Assembly (NCBI GenBank): GCA_904381285.1
Contig: CAJFII010000004.1
Location: 25,201 to 89,200, forward strand
Reading direction: 5' to 3'
Source of the DNA: an uncultured Clostridia bacterium
GTDB taxonomy: Bacteria > Bacillota > Clostridia > TANB77 > CAG-508
DNA: 64,000 nt
Positions 55,519-64,000 of this stretch are shown one piece after another (the first letter of the stretch is position 1; each line of letters starts with the position of its first letter). Below the pieces are notes generated by a model. It saw nothing but the letters and a program-made list of their open reading frames with translations. It searched no databases and was not told the DNA's origin. A program made the position numbers and the translations under genes.

Positions 55519-57918
55519 CTATTTTCTTCTTGCAAATTTTCTTTCTATATCATTTTTATTCATTTTAATTGCTGTTGGTCTACCATGTGGACATGTAAAT
55601 GGATTTGGTAGTTTTAATAGGTCATTCATTAAACTATCTACTTCTTCATTTGTTAAGTCCATGTTTGCTTTTACTGCCGCTTTACAAGCTACTGTTGCAA
55701 TAAATCTTTCTTCAATTTCTTGTTTTGCAGTTCTTGCTACTTGATTTATTTCATCTAGAGTTTCTAAGAATAACTCTTTAGTGTCTAAGTCTAAGCAAAT
55801 ATTTGGTACACCACTTACTTTTATAGTGTTATCTCCAAATTCTTCTAATACAAATCCTGCTTTTTCAAACATTTCATAATTATCTTTTAATATATCCATC
55901 TCTTTATGTGTTAATGTAATTATATCTGGTAATAACAACATTTGAGAATCTTTATTTGAATTAGAATAATAATTTTCTTTAACCCTTTCATACATTACTC
56001 TTTCATGTGCAGCATGTTGATCAATAATATATAATTCATTTTGTATTTCGATAATTATGTATGTATTAAATGCAATTCCAACTAACTTATATGTTGGCTT
56101 TTTATATTCTTCTGTATTTTCAAAAACAGATATATTGTTATCTTTTATTAATTCGTATGCACTAATTTTCTCTTCTTCTTTTTTCTTTTCTTCTTCCACA
56201 GATGCTGGCAATTTTCCAAATATTTTTTCATACATACTTGCAAATTCAGGACTTGTATTTACATCATCTATTTTTTCTAGTTTGTCCATCATTTCATTTA
56301 TTTCTTCATTTGTAAAACTTTTTGTTTCCTCAGTTATTTCTGTTGCATTTTCTTGTTTTTCAGGATTTTTTTCTTCTTGTTCTTTGTTCAAATTATTATA
56401 ATTCTGTGTCTCATTTTGTATTACTTCATACTCTTGTGTTTCTTCTTCTAATTTTATTGGCTCTTGATTATCTTCGTTTGTTACAACTTGTTCTTCTTTA
56501 GTTAGTTCATTTTTTTCTTCTGCCATTACATCATTTTTTAAAGGTTCAAATGTATTATCTTCTTGAATTTTTTTTGTGTTTTGAATTAATTTATCTATAT
56601 CTGTTTGTAAGTTTGGGTCATTTTGTGTTTCTTGTTTTAAACGTTGTTGCATTGCTATTAATTCTTTAAACACATCCATTTTTTTGTCTTGCATTGTACC
56701 TTTATTTGGTTGTATATTTTCACTTTTTTCTGTTAATTTTTCAAACTTTGGTTCTGATAATTCTTTTTTATTATATATTTGTTCAATTATATTATCTGAA
56801 TGTATATCCTCTTTTTCTGTATTTTTTGTAATTTTTCTAAATAAATCTGTAATATTAGGTTTTTGTGTAATTGCTCTTTTTTCTTCTTTTTCTATTTGCT
56901 CCACTGTTTTTTCTGTATTTGCAATTAATTCTGCTTTTAATAAAGTGTCTTTGATAGCATGATAAATTGCTTTAAACACTTTATTTTCCTCTTGGAATCT
57001 TACTTCTAATTTAGCTGGATGTACATTTACATCAACTTTTGATGGATCCATATCTATATTCAATACTAAGAAACCATATTTTCCAATTGGAAGTAATCCT
57101 TTAAAACTATTTTCAGCGGCACCTGATAAGGTTTTATCTTTTACAAATCTTTGATTTACGAAAAACATTTGATATGAACGATTAGACCTTGCTATTTCCG
57201 GTTTTCCAACAACTCCTGTAACATGAATATCTTCATAAGTATAGTCTACATCTAAAATACTATTTGCAATATCTTTTCCATATATTGCATAAATTACATC
57301 TTGCATTTTTCCGCTTCCAGAAGTTTGAATAACTGTTTTTCCATTACTTATTAATTTAAATGCTATTTCTGGATGTATTAATGCAAGCCTTGTTATAGCA
57401 TCTTCTATATATCCAGATTCTGTGTAATCTTTTTTTAAAAATTTATATCTTACTGGCGTATTAAAGAATAAATTTTTAACTGTTATCGTAGTTCCAACTT
57501 GGCACCCTGTTTGTTCAAATGAAAGTACTTTACCTGCTTCTACTACTATTTTATTTCCTATTTCTTCTTCACATGTTCTTGAAATCATTTCTACATTTGC
57601 GACTGCTGCAATACTTGCAAGAGCTTCACCTCTAAACCCCATAGATTTAACCATATTCAAATCTTCTGCATTTCTTATTTTACTTGTAGCATGTCTTTCA
57701 AATGACATTTCCATATCATCTTCAGAAATTCCTTTTCCATTATCTGTTACTCTGATATATGATATTCCTCCATTTTTTATTTCTACATTTATATTGTTAG
57801 CCTTTGCATCTATTGAGTTTTCAACCATTTCTTTTATTACTGATGCTGGTCTTTCTATAACTTCTCCTGCTGCAATTTTATTTATAGTTAGTTCATCTAA
57901 TAATACAATATTGCCCAT
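55519..57918 (-). CDS. mutL: DNA mismatch repair protein MutL
   Basis: The GHKL ATPase half has N-S-I-D-A-K-A, D-N-G-K-G-I and F-R-G-E-A-L-A-S-I. A long acidic low-complexity linker (about 330-590) leads to the dimerisation domain. That domain has the endonuclease motif D-Q-H-A-A-H-E-R and final C-P-H-G-R-P, so this is the nicking type of MutL found where MutH is absent. Length 799 is long because of the linker. No mutS lies in this window. Confidence 0.96.
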   Translation of the reverse strand: MGNIVLLDELTINKIAAGEVIERPASVIKEMVENSIDAKANNINVEIKNGGISYIRVTDNGKGISEDDMEMSFERHATSKIRNAEDLNMVKSMGFRGEALASIAAVANVEMISRTCEEEIGNKIVVEAGKVLSFEQTGCQVGTTITVKNLFFNTPVRYKFLKKDYTESGYIEDAITRLALIHPEIAFKLISNGKTVIQTSGSGKMQDVIYAIYGKDIANSILDVDYTYEDIHVTGVVGKPEIARSNRSYQMFFVNQRFVKDKTLSGAAENSFKGLLPIGKYGFLVLNIDMDPSKVDVNVHPAKLEVRFQEENKVFKAIYHAIKDTLLKAELIANTEKTVEQIEKEEKRAITQKPNITDLFRKITKNTEKEDIHSDNIIEQIYNKKELSEPKFEKLTEKSENIQPNKGTMQDKKMDVFKELIAMQQRLKQETQNDPNLQTDIDKLIQNTKKIQEDNTFEPLKNDVMAEEKNELTKEEQVVTNEDNQEPIKLEEETQEYEVIQNETQNYNNLNKEQEEKNPEKQENATEITEETKSFTNEEINEMMDKLEKIDDVNTSPEFASMYEKIFGKLPASVEEEKKKEEEKISAYELIKDNNISVFENTEEYKKPTYKLVGIAFNTYIIIEIQNELYIIDQHAAHERVMYERVKENYYSNSNKDSQMLLLPDIITLTHKEMDILKDNYEMFEKAGFVLEEFGDNTIKVSGVPNICLDLDTKELFLETLDEINQVARTAKQEIEERFIATVACKAAVKANMDLTNEEVDSLMNDLLKLPNPFTCPHGRPTAIKMNKNDIERKFARRK

Positions 57919-58097
57919 ATATTTCTCCTTCTTCCTTAGCTTATAACTTTATATGGATTATATCATTTATTGTTATTTTTTGTATAGTTTTTTAGAATAA
58001 TTTCTTTATTTTTCTGTAACACTTTTTTTCTTCTAAGAATAGTATATATCATACAAAAGAACAAAAAACTTAGTTCTTTACAGGGAGGTTGCTTAAA
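57919..58097. other. Divergent intergenic region
   Basis: It separates mutL from the Cys-rich peptide genes. It contains a CATACAAA block (about 58051-58058) that recalls mother-cell sigma -10 sites, but no convincing -35 is present. No RNA gene is seen. Confidence 0.3.
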
Positions 58098-58199
58098 ATG
58101 GGAAATTGTTGTAACAGTGAGATTTTGTGGTTCATTATCTTATTTTTACTACTTTTCTGTGGCTGCAATAACAACTGTTGCAGATGTGATTGCAACTAA
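58098..58199 (+). CDS. 33-residue Cys-rich membrane mini-protein
   Basis: AGGGAGG precedes ATG 58098. The product starts M-G-N-C-C-N-S-E-I-L, passes through one hydrophobic segment, and ends with N-C-C-R-C-D-C-N, giving eight cysteines. Tiny high-cysteine proteins of this sort occur in Clostridia near sporulation genes and are labelled 'chorion class high-cysteine' or spore-coat-like. The role is inferred only from composition and the adjacent sister gene. Confidence 0.7.
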   Translation: MGNCCNSEILWFIILFLLLFCGCNNNCCRCDCN

Positions 58200-58257
58200 T
58201 ATTAAAACCCTTAACAGAAAAGTACATTATTAAGATTTTTGAAAGGGGGGAAATATT

Positions 58258-58395
58258 ATGCCAGAAAACAGAGGTTGTGGTTGCGGATGCGGCTTTGGTG
58301 GAGACAATTGTATTTGGATCATCATCGTTATTTTAATAATTTGCTGTTGTTGTGGTGGCAACGGATTTGGCGGAAACTGCGGTGGATGTTGCTAA
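58258..58395 (+). CDS. 45-residue Gly/Cys-rich membrane mini-protein
   Basis: GAAAGGGGGG precedes ATG 58258. The order is Cys-Gly head (R-G-C-G-C-G-C-G-F-G-G), membrane helix (C-I-W-I-I-I-V-I-L-I-I) and Cys-Gly tail (C-C-C-C-G-G-N, G-G-C-C). It is paralogous in plan to the mini-gene 58 bp upstream. Cross-linking through disulphides in a coat or envelope is a reasonable guess. Confidence 0.75.
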   Translation: MPENRGCGCGCGFGGDNCIWIIIVILIICCCCGGNGFGGNCGGCC

Positions 58396-58429
58396 TTTTA
58401 TTAAAGCATAAATATTACACCATACAAAT

Positions 58430-58460
58430 AAGGAGCGGTGAAATAACTTCACCGCTCCTT
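58430..58460. terminator. GC-rich terminator of the 58470 gene
   Basis: Thirteen-bp perfect stem AAGGAGCGGTGAA/TTCACCGCTCCTT. It also separates the Cys-rich pair from the convergent gene. Confidence 0.85.
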
Positions 58461-58469
58461 GTTTACAGG

Positions 58470-58778
58470 TTAAATTGAAGTAATATCGTCAGAAGCAATA
58501 TATTGGCTAGTTGCTTTAACGTATTCCATCGCATTTTTATACGTTGGGTCTGCTACAAACTCATTCCATATGCTTTTAAGCTTAGAATACTCCTCATCAG
58601 TAACGCTACCATCCCAATGTAAAACCTGCATAGCCACATTATTAGCTCCTGCCATCGCTCCTGCTGAAATAAATTCTCTTTCTCCCATTTCTCTGCCGTA
58701 AATATTTACGCCAAATAATAGGACAAGAACTGATAGAATAGCAATTGCTACATTTTTAATGGCTCCTTTTTTCCGCAT
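58470..58778 (-). CDS. Secreted or membrane-anchored small protein, foreign-looking
   Basis: AAGGAGGG precedes ATG 58778. The 102-residue product has a signal anchor (I-A-I-L-S-V-L-V-L-L-F-G-V) and a hydrophilic domain with M-Q-V-L-H-W-D-G-S-V-T-D-E-E-Y. Codon 2 is CGG and the codons are richer in G+C than the neighbours. With consensus promoter and GC-rich terminator it looks like a transferred cassette. I recognise no family. Confidence 0.7.
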   Translation of the reverse strand: MRKKGAIKNVAIAILSVLVLLFGVNIYGREMGEREFISAGAMAGANNVAMQVLHWDGSVTDEEYSKLKSIWNEFVADPTYKNAMEYVKATSQYIASDDITSI

Positions 58779-58808
58779 AGGATGCCCTCCTTTAATTTTG
58801 ATTATATC

Positions 58809-58837
58809 ATTATAACACCATGTATTTATCTTGTCAA
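58809..58837 (-). promoter_or_regulatory. Consensus promoter of the 58470 gene
   Basis: TTGACA (58832-58837), 17 bp, TATAAT (58809-58814) on the minus strand. Confidence 0.82.
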
Positions 58838-58845
58838 ATAATAGT

Positions 58846-58873
58846 TTGCATTTTTCTTAAAATGTGCTAAAAT
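58846..58873 (+). promoter_or_regulatory. Extended -10 promoter of the 58948 gene
   Basis: TTGCAT (58846-58851), 16 bp, TGC-TAAAAT (58868-58873). It is divergent from and 9 bp away from the neighbouring promoter. Confidence 0.55.
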
Positions 58874-58947
58874 ATAATAGTTACTGTTAACAATTGTATG
58901 TATTATGGCTGCAAAATTAATTGCTATAGCTTAAGGAGGAAGACAAA

Positions 58948-59169
58948 ATGAATCAAAAACAGCCCTATGTCATTGTAAGAGTTCCTGTTATTCATGGTGA
59001 TTATGAGAAGGGATTTAAGGCTCTTGAAGAAGCTGTAAATCAGTGTTCAACTGAAGGCTTCAAACCATGTGGCGGAGTATCTTCAATAACTAGCTCACAG
59101 CTTTCAGACGACCCCACTTCTTCAAATATAGTTATCTTAGCTCAGAGCATGGTTATGGACAAAACATGA
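58948..59169 (+). CDS. DUF1737-like small protein
   Basis: AAGGAGG precedes ATG 58948. The 73-residue product has Y-V-I-V-R-V-P-V-I-H, A-L-E-E-A-V-N-Q-C-S-T-E-G-F-K-P-C-G-G-V, which resembles the 'V-N-x-x-x-x-E-G-W-x-P-x-G-G' core of DUF1737. No function is known. It is divergent from the other cassette gene and followed by its own hairpin. Composition is less AT-rich than the host genes. Confidence 0.65.
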   Translation: MNQKQPYVIVRVPVIHGDYEKGFKALEEAVNQCSTEGFKPCGGVSSITSSQLSDDPTSSNIVILAQSMVMDKT

Positions 59170-59192
59170 CTAAGGGTTGGACAATATGTTAA

Positions 59193-59221
59193 AACCGAGG
59201 AAACTTTTTGTTTCCCCGGTT
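59193..59221. terminator. Terminator of the DUF1737-like gene
   Basis: AACCGAGGAAAC/GTTTCCCCGGTT with one mismatch and a TTTTT loop, then TCTTCTTTT. It may also serve convergent groEL. Confidence 0.75.
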
Positions 59222-59227
59222 CTTCTT

Positions 59228-60880
<1,653 letters not shown>

Positions 60881-60923
60881 TTATTTATAAAATTTGCAAT
60901 TTATTTTTTAAATTTAGTAGTAC

Positions 60924-61208
<285 letters not shown>

Positions 61209-61256
61209 TTATATTACCTCCTTATAAATTTGGAATGTTAAATAACTAGATTGTTA

Positions 61257-61283
61257 TTAGCACTCTTTTTGTTTGACTGCTAA
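61257..61283. promoter_or_regulatory. CIRCE element (HrcA operator) of groESL
   Basis: TTAGCACTC, 9 bp, GACTGCTAA. One arm base differs from the perfect TTAGCACTC-N9-GAGTGCTAA. HrcA would repress groESL here. Confidence 0.92.
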
Positions 61284-61284
61284 T

Positions 61285-61313
61285 AATTTATACCTTTTAT
61301 TTATAAATGTCAA
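61285..61313 (-). promoter_or_regulatory. Promoter of groESL
   Basis: TTGACA (61308-61313) with a TAAATT/TATAAA -10 at 15-17 bp; CIRCE follows at the start site. Confidence 0.7.
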
Positions 61314-61348
61314 TAGATTTTATTTAAATTCACATAGATTTCACAAAA

Positions 61349-61380
61349 AAAATGTACAGATAAATTTTTCTGTACATTTT
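61349..61380 (-). terminator. Terminator after pyrG
   Basis: AAAATGTACAG/CTGTACATTTT stem with T-run on the minus strand. Confidence 0.85.
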
Positions 61381-61412
61381 CTATATTTTATTCCTTAATT
61401 TCAAAAATAGAA

Positions 61413-63099
<1,687 letters not shown>

Positions 63100-63309
63100 T
63101 AAACTATATAACTATCTTACCATTTTAAAATACAAATTGCAACATTTTTTGCAAATTTATATTTTAATAGTACAATAATTTTATAAAATATTAAAACTTT
63201 CATGCTGTTTTTTATTTACATTCATTTTCCGGTCTTTCTTATCACAAAATATCAAATGGTGTAATTCAAAATTTATTATATTCTGAATTACACCTTAAAA
63301 TTATAAATG
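63100..63309. other. Intergenic region with a terminator-like hairpin
   Basis: GGTGTAATTCA/TGAATTACACC (63258-63294) would fold downstream of the tail-fibre-like gene. The remaining bases are AT-rich with no other visible feature. Confidence 0.5.
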
Positions 63310-63405
63310 TTAATAATACACTGTTGCTGTAAATGACGTTAATGTTGTTGATGTTAATGTTGTTGGTATTACACATGAAGTTGCAGAAACCATAGCAGGA
63401 CTATT

Positions 63406-64000
63406 TTATGTAATAACCTCTGTTGCATCATCTGATTCATTTCTTGCACAATAGAAATAATTTCCTTCTCGTATATATGTTGTTTTCGGTCTAAATGATC
63501 CACCAACTCCGTTAAGTACAATTGCATAAGGCGCTACCCCCGTTCCTGGATTAAAGCTAACACACCATCTTTCTGAACTGTTACCAGATACGAATGTAAA
63601 TTTTTGTTTATTTATTGTCCCAGAAGTTATTGTCTTTTTTCTTCCTGTAGTTGCTGATACTCCAGCATTATATCCATTATTATAACCTGCAGTATTTCCA
63701 GCACTATATCCTGAATTGTAACTTGCACTATTTGTATTTACTCTATTATCTGCTGCTGACACTCCTGCATTGTATCCGGTTTGATAATTTGTTGAATTTG
63801 GGTTTGATCTATTGTCTGCTGCTGTTACTCCGGCGTTATAGCTTGGTCTTGAATCTAATGTTCCTCCATTATAGTATCCTGCTGGTACATTATATGTTGT
63901 GTTACTTCCTGACCAATTTAATGTTCCATTGTTTTTTATTGTTCCTGTTAGTCCTACTTGTGTTCCATTTGAAAATGTTTTTCCTTCTAATACATCTGCT
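63406..64000 (-). CDS. Tail-fibre/adhesin-like repeat protein, partial at the right edge, with an in-frame stop before a coding-like 3' tail
   Basis: The frame is open from the edge to TAA 63408-63406. It begins A-D-V-L-E-G-K-T-F-S-N-G-T-Q-V-G-L-T-G-T, a module known from phage tail-tip and secreted Clostridial proteins (x-G-K-x-F...G-T-x-x-N-N-G and V-P-A-G-Y-Y). Y-N-A-G-V-x-A-A-D-N-R repeats and a C-terminal beta domain follow. After the TAA the same frame stays open for 31 Thr-rich codons ending T-A-T-V-Y-Y (stop 63312-63310). That tail looks like the natural C-terminus, so a nonsense change is possible. The N-terminus lies outside the window. Confidence 0.7.
   Translation of the reverse strand, partial: ADVLEGKTFSNGTQVGLTGTIKNNGTLNWSGSNTTYNVPAGYYNGGTLDSRPSYNAGVTAADNRSNPNSTNYQTGYNAGVSAADNRVNTNSASYNSGYSAGNTAGYNNGYNAGVSATTGRKKTITSGTINKQKFTFVSGNSSERWCVSFNPGTGVAPYAIVLNGVGGSFRPKTTYIREGNYFYCARNESDDATEVIT

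Overview
The window is about 64 kb of very AT-rich DNA (roughly 27-30% GC by eye). It encodes an anaerobic, Gram-positive, sporulation-lineage Firmicute. The anaerobic signs are pyruvate formate-lyase and its radical activase. The endospore signs are SpoIIGA, SigE, SigG and BofA. The Gram-positive signs are DivIVA, SepF, a sortase-like protein, a thioester surface protein, GatCAB, and HrcA/CIRCE control of groESL. Pseudopilin-like N-termini of the 'KGITL...' type suggest an uncultured gut Clostridia lineage. That placement is inference, since no rRNA or tRNA gene is visible here. Most genes lie on the minus strand. Plus-strand genes are Bax-inhibitor, glmS, cdd, pflBA, rpsT and a few single-gene cassettes.

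Layout. 1-4.6 kb: CNNM/CBS membrane protein (cut by the edge), thioester/SpaA-like surface protein, a sortase homologue without its catalytic Cys and His, ispH. 4.6-10.4 kb: uvrC, a free-standing ~130-nt RNA, hpt, Bax-inhibitor family protein, glmS with its self-cleaving ribozyme. 10.4-23 kb: bofA, yaaL, sigG, sigE and spoIIGA, a glycine-rich surface protein, then the division cluster ftsZ-ftsA-sbp-DUF881-DUF881-ftsQ-murA. 22.5-25.7 kb: a small accessory patch with a YgiT/DUF4258 pair, a Bro-N remnant, patatin, a foreign-looking orphan and cdd. 25.8-32.9 kb: queA, a secreted metallopeptidase, pflB-pflA, rpsT and small cassettes. 32.9-41.8 kb: gatB-gatA-HAD-gatC, a hairpin repeat element, cyclophilin, a LamG pseudopilin-like protein, disA, radA. 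41.8-42.7 kb: a candidate type I toxin-antitoxin locus and a truncated KilA-N gene. 42.8-58 kb: GH15 glucoamylase, beta-CASP RNase, coiled-coil protein, ftsK, rsmD, divIVA, sepF, HlyD-like, miaA, mutL. 58-64 kb: Cys-rich mini-proteins, two foreign-looking cassettes, groEL-groES, pyrG, and a tail-fibre-like repeat protein cut by the edge.

Most unusual observation. The window has three clear +1 frameshifts in otherwise intact genes: one in sigE and two in the glycine-rich protein. At each one the zero-frame codon is CGG, and skipping the C restores the frame with GGN (Gly) read next. By manual scan, CGG occurs in frame nowhere else in genes of typical composition. It appears in frame only in three small compositionally atypical cassettes. 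This points to an unread or hard-to-read CGG codon with Ty3-like +1 frameshifting, or to a shared sequencing artefact; reads and the tRNA set would decide. The second strongest candidate is the 330-bp locus at 41.8-42.1 kb. It has two convergent near-identical promoters, a 37-residue hydrophobic peptide with an ideal Shine-Dalgarno, and a short opposing RNA that ends over the peptide's 3' end.
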